Positions 7,794-16,549 of a DNA stretch of 64,000 nucleotides are shown here, piece after piece. Each line of letters begins with the position of its first letter. The first letter of the stretch is position 1. Source of the stretch: Palsa-965 sp044448685 (lineage in GTDB: Bacteria > Bacteroidota > Bacteroidia > Palsa-965); NCBI GenBank assembly GCA_044448685.1, contig JBIOHC010000018.1, positions 1-64,000 on the forward strand. Direction: 5' to 3'. Both the position numbers and the translations under genes were made by a program. Under the pieces are notes generated by a model. It had not been told where the DNA came from. It did not search any database and was given only the letters and a program-made list of their open reading frames with translations.

Positions 7794-9446
7794 ATGTTCC
7801 GTAAACTCTGCCTGATCCTCACCTGTTTATGTACAACTGGCATTCCCGCACAAACACTGGAAGACTTCAAAAAGGAATTTGCTTCTGTTCCCGACGGAAA
7901 GTTCACGGAGGATGAACTGAATGCAATGTTTACCAACTATACCTTCCTGACTCCGTCAAGTGATATTACCCGCCTTGCTGCAGGCATCAAGGGAGAACAA
8001 CTGGAACAATATCCCATGCAGTCTTTCAGAAATGATCCCTTATACAAGGCTCATATTTCCAGAATGTTGAGCTCTTCAAATCCTAACAAAAGGATCCTGG
8101 CCTATCTGCTGGTGGCCAGCACTGGTGATAAGACCATGGAAGACAGGCTGCTGGTACGATTACAGAAAGAAAAAAACAAGGGAGGACTGATTTGGTGCGG
8201 TATGAGTCTGATGTATCTGAATACCGCTCATACCACAGCATTATTCGATTTCCTGGTAGAGCATGAGGAATTCGGAGATGCCCATATGCTGCCACTTTAT
8301 ATTTTATTGAACAAGGATTCCCTGATGCAAACGGCTTATAAAAGAATAGACAGTAAGAAGCCTATGGCCCGAATACTCGCGGCGCAGATACTGGCTTATA
8401 CCCCTCTCAACTCCTTTACTGAAACCTTGCTTAAAAAAGCCGTCAGGGAATGGGATATAAACGTAAAAGGATATGCTATCTATTCGGTTAAAGAACTGAA
8501 AATTGGTCACCTGCTGGAAACCTTTAAACCATTACTTGACAGTGCTCAGACCCGGAAGATTGCACTCGGGGCACTGGCCAACAGCCCAACACCGGAAGAC
8601 CAGGCTTATCTGCATACCCTGGTGAGTAAACAAGACACAGTTTCTGAGGAGCTTCTCGATGCCTTCTTCGACACCAAACAACTTAGCAATATCCGTTACT
8701 GGCTGAAGCTGTTATATGCCAAACCCCTTCCGAAGGAATATCGTTTCTTTCTCATGCGCCACCCTCTGATTGTTTCAGACAGTATACTCCCTGACCTGTT
8801 TCTTGCATTGAAACATGTCAGAAAGCCCGATCTCCTGTCCGAATTAATCCGGGCTTTGAGATCAAGAAGCGATTCTGAATCAACTTCTGTGATGGTTTCA
8901 TTTCTTTCAGATACCAATTCAACCGTTCGTTACTGGGCTGGGCATTCTCTGGAAGAAAATCATTCACACTTACTTTGTTCCCGTATTCCGGATTTGATCC
9001 GAAATCCGCAAACCCGTACTACAGCCCTTATCCCCCTGGCAATAGAAAACAAGATTGACTCTCTCCAAACACTTTTCGAGTCGGTTTATGCTTCCACCTC
9101 CGGTAAAGAAGAATGGAGGAGCTCCAGTGTCCAATACCTGGCTGCATTCCCTCGGGAAAGGCATAAAGACTTGTTCAGAAAAATACTGGAGGGCGCCGAT
9201 GAAGATACATTCATCAAGCGCGAAGCCGCTACAGGGCTTGGAAAGCTTAAAGACGCAAATTCCGTAGATCTGATAATAGCCGTTTCCCGTAAAGAAGGAG
9301 AAGCCAGTGATTACAATACCATGTATTTCCTGATGGCTCTGGCCGATATAAAAGGAGACAAAGCCCGGGGTGAAATAGAAAAATATAAGAACAGCAAGGA
9401 AGAAGTAGTAAGGAACCTGGTCGAGGAGTTGCTGAAGAAATGGTAA
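7794..9446 (+). CDS. Secreted HEAT-repeat-like protein
   Basis: A 550-residue protein with a signal peptide (residues 1-20, ending PAQ). The rest is a series of amphipathic helical pairs characteristic of HEAT/armadillo repeats, for example KKPMARILAAQILAYTPL and KREAATGLGKLKDANSVDLI near the C terminus. Such repeats form a curved scaffold for protein binding; there is no catalytic motif. It is expected in the periplasm or at the outer membrane. The next gene starts 46 bases downstream behind its own promoter-like element, so the two may be separate units. The partner is unknown. Confidence 0.7.
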   Translation: MFRKLCLILTCLCTTGIPAQTLEDFKKEFASVPDGKFTEDELNAMFTNYTFLTPSSDITRLAAGIKGEQLEQYPMQSFRNDPLYKAHISRMLSSSNPNKRILAYLLVASTGDKTMEDRLLVRLQKEKNKGGLIWCGMSLMYLNTAHTTALFDFLVEHEEFGDAHMLPLYILLNKDSLMQTAYKRIDSKKPMARILAAQILAYTPLNSFTETLLKKAVREWDINVKGYAIYSVKELKIGHLLETFKPLLDSAQTRKIALGALANSPTPEDQAYLHTLVSKQDTVSEELLDAFFDTKQLSNIRYWLKLLYAKPLPKEYRFFLMRHPLIVSDSILPDLFLALKHVRKPDLLSELIRALRSRSDSESTSVMVSFLSDTNSTVRYWAGHSLEENHSHLLCSRIPDLIRNPQTRTTALIPLAIENKIDSLQTLFESVYASTSGKEEWRSSSVQYLAAFPRERHKDLFRKILEGADEDTFIKREAATGLGKLKDANSVDLIIAVSRKEGEASDYNTMYFLMALADIKGDKARGEIEKYKNSKEEVVRNLVEELLKKW

Positions 9447-9458
9447 TAAAAAAAGTCT

Positions 9459-9466
9459 TAACTTTG
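9459..9466 (+). promoter_or_regulatory. Bacteroidota-type -7 element (TAACTTTG) before the hydroxylase gene
   Basis: TAACTTTG fits the TAnnTTTG consensus of Bacteroidota housekeeping promoters and ends 26 bases ahead of the start codon at 9493. A small dyad GTTATG-CGTA-CATAAC lies between them at 9466-9481. No convincing -33 TTG at normal spacing is visible. Confidence 0.5.
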
Positions 9467-9492
9467 TTATGCGTACATAACATTGTTGCCAG

Positions 9493-10272
9493 ATGCATAT
9501 AGACTCCGATTTCTGGATCAAGACACTATTAACTGTCAGCTCCCGCTATTTTATCATTGCCGGTATTGCCTTCCTGTTCGGATATGTTTTATACCGTAAG
9601 ACCCTTTCATCAAAAAAGATCCAGCCTGCCTTCCCTGCCCCATCCGATTACAGGAGGGAAATAGGTTATTCCATCCTCACCATGCTCATCTTTACCTGCG
9701 TACCCACCATTATGCTCACCACCCCGGCAATTGTTAAGACTACGCTTTATTACAACGATGTGCATCAATATGGAATGCTTTATTTCTGGTCTGCATTTAT
9801 CATTATGCTGTTTGTACATGATACCTATTTCTACTGGGCACACAGGATTATGCATCACCCGAGGTTATTCAATATATTCCATCTGGTGCATCACCGCAGC
9901 ACAAACCCCAGTCCCTGGGCAGCCTATTCATTCCACCCGGCAGAAGCGATGGTAGAAGTTGGTGTATATGTATTGTTTCTATATGTCATGCCTCTGCATT
10001 TATACCACCTGGTGTTTTTCTTCCTGTTTATGATTATCTATAATGTGTACGGACATCTCGGTTATGAACTTTACCCCCGTAATTTCAACAAAACCTTGAT
10101 TGGACGTTATATCAACACTTCTGTAGCTCATAACCAGCACCATAAATTTTTCAAAGGAAATTACGGGCTTTACTTTACCATCTGGGACCGACTGATGAAC
10201 ACCATGCGGGAAGATTATGATACGTCATTTGAAGAGGTAAAGACACGTATTCCGGTCCGGAAGAAGGTATAA
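9493..10272 (+). CDS. Sterol desaturase / fatty acid hydroxylase family membrane di-iron enzyme
   Basis: A 259-residue integral membrane protein with the histidine clusters of the FA_hydroxylase superfamily: HDTYFYWAHRIMHH (about residues 110-123), HLVHH (about 130-134) and HNQHHKFF (about 213-220). These bind two irons and hydroxylate or desaturate lipids in the membrane. Four hydrophobic segments are visible: an N-terminal one near residue 20, one before the first histidine box, and a pair near residues 155-180. The size is typical. Substrates in this family range from carotenoids and fatty acids to ornithine lipids; neighbours give no clue here. Confidence 0.88.
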   Translation: MHIDSDFWIKTLLTVSSRYFIIAGIAFLFGYVLYRKTLSSKKIQPAFPAPSDYRREIGYSILTMLIFTCVPTIMLTTPAIVKTTLYYNDVHQYGMLYFWSAFIIMLFVHDTYFYWAHRIMHHPRLFNIFHLVHHRSTNPSPWAAYSFHPAEAMVEVGVYVLFLYVMPLHLYHLVFFFLFMIIYNVYGHLGYELYPRNFNKTLIGRYINTSVAHNQHHKFFKGNYGLYFTIWDRLMNTMREDYDTSFEEVKTRIPVRKKV

Positions 10273-10292
10273 GAAACACCCTCAGCCGGAGT

Positions 10293-13200
10293 TTAGTTCA
10301 GAATCACCAGTTTTTCCAGCTTTTCAGCCATGCCGTTATTGGGAGATCGTACTGCAACACGGTATACATAGACACCCCGTCCTATCTTATCTCCAAAATC
10401 ATCCCTCCCATCCCACTCTATGGGAGGGGAACGGAATCCATCCGAATTGACGAAGGTTTGTATAGTCTTGATAAGCCTTCCGGTAACGGTAAAGATTTCT
10501 ATCTGTACATCGAGATGCTGACAGCACTCATTGAATTCAAAGAAAAAACAGGTATGCGTTGTGAAGGGATTTGGGTAGTTCAGCACGTGGCTCAGGGCCA
10601 GTTTGGCTGATGTAGCCACAACAAACTCCGTATAGGCCTGTGAAGAATTATCATACACATCCCATACCTTCATTTTAAGGGTATGGGTTCCCGGGGTGAG
10701 GGAGGAATAAGGGAAGAACACTTTCCCGCTCTGATATGAATTCAGATCAGCTGTGTAATAATCATTCAGAATGGCCGGATTAGCTGTATTATTATCCATC
10801 ACCGCAGTCAGGTCATGCCCTACCCCATTCCCTACGGTGCTCACTCCGCTGTTGTCGAAAAGCTGTGCATACAGATGAGGGCTCTCACTGGTTGTCCCTC
10901 CGTAAACAAAGGTACTGTCATTCATGAAGAGCTTTATTACGGGCCCGGTATGATCCGGTATGGCATTGGAAGCAGAGCCTCCGATGATTATTTTATTGGA
11001 GTAACCGTTCCCGTCATCCATACCGTTTTCGAAATAGTAGCTGATTTTTCCCGGACCATAATTATAGGCTATGTCTTTGGGCACTACAAATGAAAACTGA
11101 AAATTGCCGGAACTTATGGAAGCCTTTCCATTGTATAGTACATTCTTTTGCAAATGAAACCCAACAGGTGGACTTGACGCTATCCCGTCATTGGAGAGTG
11201 TTGTAAGATTGGTTGGCTTATCAAATATGGTCGGATAAATAGTTCCGTTGAAGCTGTTGAGTTTGTTTCCGGCCTTGTCACAAACATATCCCTTTATAGT
11301 AACCCGGCTCAGAGCCTGGACTGTATCATTGCCTGAAGACGAAGAAACAATCTGAGTTGTGGTGCAGGCCTGATCCGGGTATGCGAGTTTCAATGCCGGA
11401 TCGGCCAGTAAGGTAAAGTTCCGGCAACTCATCATATTGTTCGAATTGTTCTTCGTTTGCCTGTACAGGTCGCCTATTGCAGGCATACTGCCATTAACAG
11501 GTTTAAAGAGGCAACTGTAAAAATTCAGGTTTAAGGTCTGATTGGTATTTTCAAAAGAAACGCGAACAGTAGAGAACAGCCCAATGCCTCCTCCGTTTGG
11601 ATTGAGCAATACCACTTCACCGGCCGAAATAAAGGATGGGTCATCATAGCGCGAAAATTCACAAGTGGCTGTAAAGAAAAGCGGGAGATTGCACAGGTTG
11701 CTCCAGTTGTTGACCTGGGCCAGTTCCACCACCCGTTTATGTGAAAATCCTGATCCCCCTCCATGCCCTGTATAATTGATGACCAGGGCTCCTTTATCGA
11801 CCCTCTTATTGATGGCATCTTCCACTTCCGGATAGCGCCCTCCACCCGGTGTGCTGATTTCCTGATAGGCATCAAGGTAAATCTTATCAATATTATATGC
11901 GGCAGCACTTGTGTCAATAGCAGTTGTCAGCTGTTCGGCATCATCCACAAACCGTCCCCCTTCTCCGTCATCGGCAATGAAGCAAAGCCAGTTTCTCCAG
12001 TCGCGCATAACCGAACAATTTTGCAGATTACATCCTGTCAAAGGAGGAGGGCTTCCCAGACTAATATATTTTTCAACTTTATCAACAACTGCTTTTGCCA
12101 TTCCGGCATTTACAACCGGAAACCGGCCTATGCCTATATCCACACTGCCTGCATCCGTATCAAGATCCCAGGCTCCTTCCGTATCATCAAGCAGTCCGAA
12201 ATAATCATCCGAAACATAGGAACTGGAATAGTCGGTCGAGTTCGCATTTTCAAAGGCGATGACAAAATTGGTATTCTCAGCAATTCGGTGCTTCGGATCG
12301 TAGGATGCCCGTCCGAATAAAAGCAGGTGCTTGGGCATTTCGGCAGCGGTCACTGCCCGGTCATAAAACATCTTCACAAATGACCGGATTGCCGTTGGGT
12401 CCTGTTTGCCCGAAGAATATTCATTGTAAATCTGTTGAGGAGTTACAACAAGACAATTCATATGATCGTGGGCTGTATGTATACCGGCAAGGCGATTCGC
12501 TTCGGTCAGGAACTCGGGGGCGGATACAATGATAAAATCCACAGCCGTGCTTCCATGCAGGTTCTGGTTTGGAACGCGGCCGAAATTAACCGGAGCAGGA
12601 AACGAAGCCAGAGAATCGAATACCAGGAATTCACGAAGTGAATCAGTAGCCAGTACAAAATTCAGGGTTGAACCTGTGAGACTGACCTGCTGATTTTTCA
12701 CCGTTAGCGGATTGCTGATCTCCCAGACCTTCATACGAGGCGTTGTGCCTGAAACACTGAATCCGGATACTATACCGGCACCCACAGAAGCGGCATCCCT
12801 GAAACTCATTTGAGTACCGGTAGCAATTAGCTGTCGCCTGGCATTGGCTTCCACATAATTCATCCATCCTACTTCTGTATGAGCCGGGTCCGGTTGCATG
12901 GAAACGGTTACATTCACAGCCGGTGTGCCTGAATTGACAAGCATACATCCATTCCCGGCATTTACATACGCCAACCAGTACTGTGAAAAACTCACTCCGG
13001 GAACTGTGATTGTTGTCCCTGCTGATCCTGAACTCATGCTAAATAAAGTATTCAGTGATTGCCCGTCCTTACGGGCTACTAAGTTCGTTCCAACCTTAAC
13101 CGGAGAAGAACCCACGATATTGGGGAAACTGAATGGATAGGTATAAGTAGTAATAATATCGAATGATTCCCCATACCATTCCCTTCCTGATTTGATCAGA

Positions 13201-14282
13201 TTAACCGCATCATTTTCTACTCGGCTGTAATCATCAAAAGAGGTAACGGTCTGTGTTGGAATTGTGGTAAGAGAAGCCTGAGTCTGAATGCGTTTGGGTA
13301 TTCCAACAAGGTCTGCAGATAAAAAATAATATGCTGTGTCTGAATATTTATCGAGGGTCTGGTTAAAATGCGGACAAGTAGCAGGTGCCAAAGCATTATA
13401 CTGCCAGGTATGAGGCGATTGACCATAAAAGAGAATATAATCTGCCGAATCCATTTTCCCATTCCCGTTAACATCAATAGCCTGAATTGCATTCTCAACC
13501 AGATCGTCATAACGGAAAACAGAATTCACCTCGGGTAGCATACCACCTCCGTTTCCAAAAAGACGAATATCTGAAAGGTTCAATCCCTTCATATTTATGC
13601 CCAAAGAATGGAGATAGGCATAGGATAGTTTATAAACTCCGGAAGAAACAAGTCCAAGTCTGTACCAGGTTCCGGTGGCCAGGACGGAAGAAGGCGCCCA
13701 GCTAATACGAGGGCTTGCCTGCCGCGTTTCATCTTTCGAAGGTATGATATCCAGCTCAAAAGAAACGAGACGTTCAGGCTGCCCTGTTGCCGGATTTAAA
13801 CGCAGAGGGATAAAACGGATCTGGGCAACAGGATGTTTACGTTCATACACCACCACAGCTTCCGGGTTGATAACAGAATGAAGAACTTTCCTTTCAACTG
13901 CTTCCGCCGAAGCGGCATCCAAAGCTTCATATACCGGATTCACCAAACGCACATTCACATTATTATTGTTACCCGGCATTGGCCATCTTTCGGCATAGAT
14001 TGGCATAAAATTTTTAGAATACCCGCCCTTAAAGCTCATAACCTTCCTGGTTTGCCCGCTGAGCAGGTCTATTGTTTGTAAAGACCATTTCAGACGGCGA
14101 ACTTTGGCTGAAGCAGGGGCTGATACCTGATTCAGAATCGGGGGGTGATTTACCTGAGCGGGGCCTGATCTGGCCGGAAGAAGAGGCAGATGTGCTGCAG
14201 GTTTTAATTGTATTTGTTTCTGAGCATACGAGAATGAAGGCAAAAGCACAAGAAGACTTATCAGAACTCTATAGTGTTGCAT
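10293..14282 (-). CDS. porU: Type IX secretion system sortase PorU (C25 gingipain-like peptidase)
   Basis: About 1329 residues with signal peptide MQHYRVLISLLVLLPSFSYA. The C25 catalytic pair is visible: histidine in NYTGHGGGSGF near residue 838 and cysteine in FFTATCEFSRYDD near residue 873. The C-terminal region has NYPNPFTTHTC and ends in a FlgD/CTD-like beta fold (WDGRDDFGDKIGRGVYVYRV). PorU sits on the outer surface and removes the C-terminal signal of type IX cargo while attaching it to anionic LPS. I use the ATG at 14282, directly before the signal peptide, rather than an upstream Met at 14327. The gene lies alone on the minus strand. A probable substrate is encoded at 54312-57785. Confidence 0.93.
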   Translation of the reverse strand: MQHYRVLISLLVLLPSFSYAQKQIQLKPAAHLPLLPARSGPAQVNHPPILNQVSAPASAKVRRLKWSLQTIDLLSGQTRKVMSFKGGYSKNFMPIYAERWPMPGNNNNVNVRLVNPVYEALDAASAEAVERKVLHSVINPEAVVVYERKHPVAQIRFIPLRLNPATGQPERLVSFELDIIPSKDETRQASPRISWAPSSVLATGTWYRLGLVSSGVYKLSYAYLHSLGINMKGLNLSDIRLFGNGGGMLPEVNSVFRYDDLVENAIQAIDVNGNGKMDSADYILFYGQSPHTWQYNALAPATCPHFNQTLDKYSDTAYYFLSADLVGIPKRIQTQASLTTIPTQTVTSFDDYSRVENDAVNLIKSGREWYGESFDIITTYTYPFSFPNIVGSSPVKVGTNLVARKDGQSLNTLFSMSSGSAGTTITVPGVSFSQYWLAYVNAGNGCMLVNSGTPAVNVTVSMQPDPAHTEVGWMNYVEANARRQLIATGTQMSFRDAASVGAGIVSGFSVSGTTPRMKVWEISNPLTVKNQQVSLTGSTLNFVLATDSLREFLVFDSLASFPAPVNFGRVPNQNLHGSTAVDFIIVSAPEFLTEANRLAGIHTAHDHMNCLVVTPQQIYNEYSSGKQDPTAIRSFVKMFYDRAVTAAEMPKHLLLFGRASYDPKHRIAENTNFVIAFENANSTDYSSSYVSDDYFGLLDDTEGAWDLDTDAGSVDIGIGRFPVVNAGMAKAVVDKVEKYISLGSPPPLTGCNLQNCSVMRDWRNWLCFIADDGEGGRFVDDAEQLTTAIDTSAAAYNIDKIYLDAYQEISTPGGGRYPEVEDAINKRVDKGALVINYTGHGGGSGFSHKRVVELAQVNNWSNLCNLPLFFTATCEFSRYDDPSFISAGEVVLLNPNGGGIGLFSTVRVSFENTNQTLNLNFYSCLFKPVNGSMPAIGDLYRQTKNNSNNMMSCRNFTLLADPALKLAYPDQACTTTQIVSSSSGNDTVQALSRVTIKGYVCDKAGNKLNSFNGTIYPTIFDKPTNLTTLSNDGIASSPPVGFHLQKNVLYNGKASISSGNFQFSFVVPKDIAYNYGPGKISYYFENGMDDGNGYSNKIIIGGSASNAIPDHTGPVIKLFMNDSTFVYGGTTSESPHLYAQLFDNSGVSTVGNGVGHDLTAVMDNNTANPAILNDYYTADLNSYQSGKVFFPYSSLTPGTHTLKMKVWDVYDNSSQAYTEFVVATSAKLALSHVLNYPNPFTTHTCFFFEFNECCQHLDVQIEIFTVTGRLIKTIQTFVNSDGFRSPPIEWDGRDDFGDKIGRGVYVYRVAVRSPNNGMAEKLEKLVILN

Positions 14283-14359
14283 TACGACTTGATTAAGATT
14301 AAGATTGATATTGAATGACCCAGGCAAACACCGGGAATGGGTTTCCTGTATGAAACAGC

Positions 14360-14379
14360 GTTTTACTGCGCAGTAAAAC
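14360..14379. promoter_or_regulatory. Perfect 20-bp palindrome in the porU upstream region
   Basis: GTTTTACTGCGCAGTAAAAC is its own reverse complement. It lies about 78 bases upstream of the porU start and 150 bases from the divergent lipoprotein gene. A smaller dyad GTTTC-N6-GAAAC is just beside it at 14341-14356. It lacks a following T-run, so an operator or cruciform is more likely than a terminator. Confidence 0.45.
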
Positions 14380-14529
14380 CAAACACAAGGGTAACGGAGG
14401 AGTATTTAATTTAGTATTTGAATTTTTAAAAAACGTATGTAAACTGACAAGCTAATTCTGAAGATTCAATTTGAAAGCTGAAACAATAAATTCTCTTCCC
14501 GATCGTTATACCTGAAAACAAAACTATTT

Positions 14530-14898
14530 ATGACCCGAAGAGCCCTGTTCCTCTTCATCCCCCTTGCCTTTGTATTCCAGGCCTGTCAAAAATCAACGCT
14601 CATTAACAATCCAACAGCGTGCATGACCTTAAGCACTAATTCGCTTCATTTGCATGATACGCTGGTGATTCACAACTGTTCTGTAGCTGACCAGACGTTT
14701 GTTGCTTTCACAGACAGCACCAAACCCGACCTGCGCACTTGTCATTGCTCCTATGTAGGAAATCTTGTTGCCCATTCACAGGATTACCGCTATCAGTTCA
14801 GCCAAACCGGACGTCAGTATGTACATCTGATAGCCAGGAATTATACTACCGGATCACGGGATCAGTATGTGACTCAACTGGTCAATGTATTGCCCTGA
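14530..14898 (+). CDS. Small lipoprotein, PKD-like
   Basis: A 122-residue lipoprotein: signal peptide with the lipobox VFQAC at residues 15-19. The mature part has the short beta-strand rhythm of a PKD/Ig-like domain (LHDTLVIHNCSVADQTFVAF, QTGRQYVHLIARN) and two cysteines, CHC, near residue 73. Function unknown. It is divergent from porU and followed by a gap of about 100 bases in which I see nothing else. Confidence 0.65.
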   Translation: MTRRALFLFIPLAFVFQACQKSTLINNPTACMTLSTNSLHLHDTLVIHNCSVADQTFVAFTDSTKPDLRTCHCSYVGNLVAHSQDYRYQFSQTGRQYVHLIARNYTTGSRDQYVTQLVNVLP

Positions 14899-15002
14899 AT
14901 AGGACACTTAAAAATCATTATTTTTCATAACAATCATAACAATCTGCGTTCTATTCTTATGTATCTTGTTTTACGAATTCGAGACTATAAAGTATAAGAG
15001 TG

Positions 15003-15488
15003 ATGTTGCAGATGCATTCCTTCACGGCCAAAATTCAGATCATCGGGGTCAACCCTTATGTACTAATTCCTGCTCCCATCCTTAAATCCATTTTTATCCA
15101 GGCCGGCAAGGACAAAGGTCCTATTCCGGTTAAAGGAACTCTGAATGGGTACGGCTATATACAAACCCTGGTTAAATTCAGCGGCAAATGGAGGCTCTAC
15201 CTCAATACCCCCATGCGTAAGGCTGCCGGTATAGATACCGGAGATAGCGCCAGGGTTGAAATTTGTTTTGACCCCAAGCCCCGTATCCTGACAATGCATG
15301 TTCAGCTGGCCATTGCTCTGGATAAAAACAAGAAAGCCAAAACAGTATTTGAGACCCTGGCTCCTTACCGGCAAAAGGAAATTATACGCTATATAGGGTT
15401 TCTGAAAACAAAGGAGTCTGTTGAGCGGAATATTGTCAAAGTCATCCAACATTTATTGGGCAAGGAACGCTTTGCCGGAAGGGATTAA
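15003..15488 (+). CDS. DUF1905 / YdeI-like (OmpD-associated) protein
   Basis: A 161-residue protein: residues 1-95 fit DUF1905 (GPIPVKGTLNGYGYIQTLVK, WRLYLNTPMRKAAGIDTGD) and the rest fits the bacteriocin-protection/YdeI helical domain (YRQKEIIRYIGFLKTKESVE). The molecular function is unproven; YdeI was linked to resistance to cationic peptides in enterobacteria. The ATG at 15003 is preferred to the overlapping GTG at 15000. It is followed by two further small genes on the same strand with gaps of 40 and 5 bases, which may be co-transcribed. Confidence 0.78.
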   Translation: MLQMHSFTAKIQIIGVNPYVLIPAPILKSIFIQAGKDKGPIPVKGTLNGYGYIQTLVKFSGKWRLYLNTPMRKAAGIDTGDSARVEICFDPKPRILTMHVQLAIALDKNKKAKTVFETLAPYRQKEIIRYIGFLKTKESVERNIVKVIQHLLGKERFAGRD

Positions 15489-15528
15489 GGCCGTATCTTT
15501 CCCATCAGGATAAATTAATATTCTTACT

Positions 15529-15930
15529 ATGGAAAAAGGAACAAAAGAAAGCACCTGGAAACTTAAAACCCCTCCCCTTACTTCGGATTACGAGATGTAT
15601 AAGGATGTAAAAGATGGGAAAGAAGTGATTGTTTGCATTGTTGGTAAAACAACACTGCTCTATGATTTCCGTTGTCTGGCCGATTTGCATACCATGCTCA
15701 AAAAGCATGGAGACTGGATGGAGCTTGGCAGTGCAGATGAACAAAAAAGTGCTAAAGAAGGAACGGTAGAAGCCTGGGGTCGCTCTGTTAAAAACCCTGT
15801 TGGCGGATGGTATGGCCTTAAAAAGGGTTTGAGAGGACGCTTTGGGATGTATATTCCTCCTCTGATGGAAAAACTTGGACTTGCTGAAGTGGAGCACAAT
15901 TCGAAGAACAATCGTATGAAAGCCAAATAA
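15529..15930 (+). CDS. Conserved hypothetical protein, 133 residues
   Basis: I do not recognise a named family with certainty. It is soluble, with no signal peptide or membrane segment, and has a compact conserved-looking core: RSVKNPVGGWYGLKKGLRGR (residues 84-103), then FGMYIPPLMEKLGLAEVEHN. The stop lies only 5 bases before the acetyltransferase gene, so they are probably translated from one message. Its base use is like its neighbours'. Confidence 0.7.
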   Translation: MEKGTKESTWKLKTPPLTSDYEMYKDVKDGKEVIVCIVGKTTLLYDFRCLADLHTMLKKHGDWMELGSADEQKSAKEGTVEAWGRSVKNPVGGWYGLKKGLRGRFGMYIPPLMEKLGLAEVEHNSKNNRMKAK

Positions 15931-15935
15931 AAGGA

Positions 15936-16478
15936 ATGGATCAGGAAATCTTATCAGTCCGCGAAATCTGTACGGCTGATATTTCAGCTATTACCAATTA
16001 CTGGCTCAAGGCCAAACCGGATTTCCTGCTGAGTATGGGGGTGGACGCCTCTAAAATCCCTTCCGGAGAAGAATGGAACAGTATGCTCAAAGGCCAGATA
16101 GGGCAACCCTACCGGGAAAAGAAATCATATTGCCTGATTTGGGAAGAAACAGGAACCGCTATAGGACATTGTAATGTTAACCCTGTTGAATTCGGAACGC
16201 AAGCTTATATGCACCTGCATATGTGGAACAAGGAAAAACGCCGCACAGGTTTGGGTTTAAGCCTGATCCGTTTGTCATTGCCCTGGTTTTTTGAACGTAT
16301 GAACCTTCAGAAACTTTATTGCCAGCCTTATGCCCTCAACCCTGCGCCCAATAAAACAATTGCTAAAGCAGGTTTTGAATTCGTAAAAACACACCAATGT
16401 GTTCCAGGCTGGCTTAATTTTGAACAGGAAGTTAATCTGTGGTTGATGACACGGGAAAAATTTCTGGGTCTTAAATAA
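15936..16478 (+). CDS. GNAT-family N-acetyltransferase
   Basis: A 180-residue protein with the GNAT layout: an N-terminal strand-helix (ILSVREICTADISAITNYW), a central strand with TAIGHCNVNPVEFG, a motif-A region MHLHMWNKEKRRTGLGLSLI near residues 91-110 as the acetyl-CoA pyrophosphate loop, and the C-terminal LYCQPYALNPAPNKTIAKAGFEFV pattern (about 128-151) common in RimJ/RimL-like members. The acceptor amine is unknown. It follows the 133-residue gene by 5 bases. Confidence 0.8.
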   Translation: MDQEILSVREICTADISAITNYWLKAKPDFLLSMGVDASKIPSGEEWNSMLKGQIGQPYREKKSYCLIWEETGTAIGHCNVNPVEFGTQAYMHLHMWNKEKRRTGLGLSLIRLSLPWFFERMNLQKLYCQPYALNPAPNKTIAKAGFEFVKTHQCVPGWLNFEQEVNLWLMTREKFLGLK

Positions 16479-16516
16479 GCCTTATTCTTTGTATAAAAAC
16501 CCAATGGAATCCTGAC

Positions 16517-16524
16517 TATATTTG
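16517..16524 (+). promoter_or_regulatory. -7 element (TATATTTG) before the peptide importer operon
   Basis: TATATTTG matches TAnnTTTG and lies 25 bases ahead of the start at 16550. A TTTG at 16488-16491 could act as a distant -33 element, though the 25-base spacing is longer than usual. Confidence 0.5.
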
Positions 16525-16549
16525 TAAGGACAGCTTAAACTTATTCTTA

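Noticed and set aside
10815..14296. Many + strand ORFs of 70-185 residues opposite porU
   Set aside because: They are out-of-frame shadows of the long porU gene, overlap each other, and show no domains or ribosome binding context.
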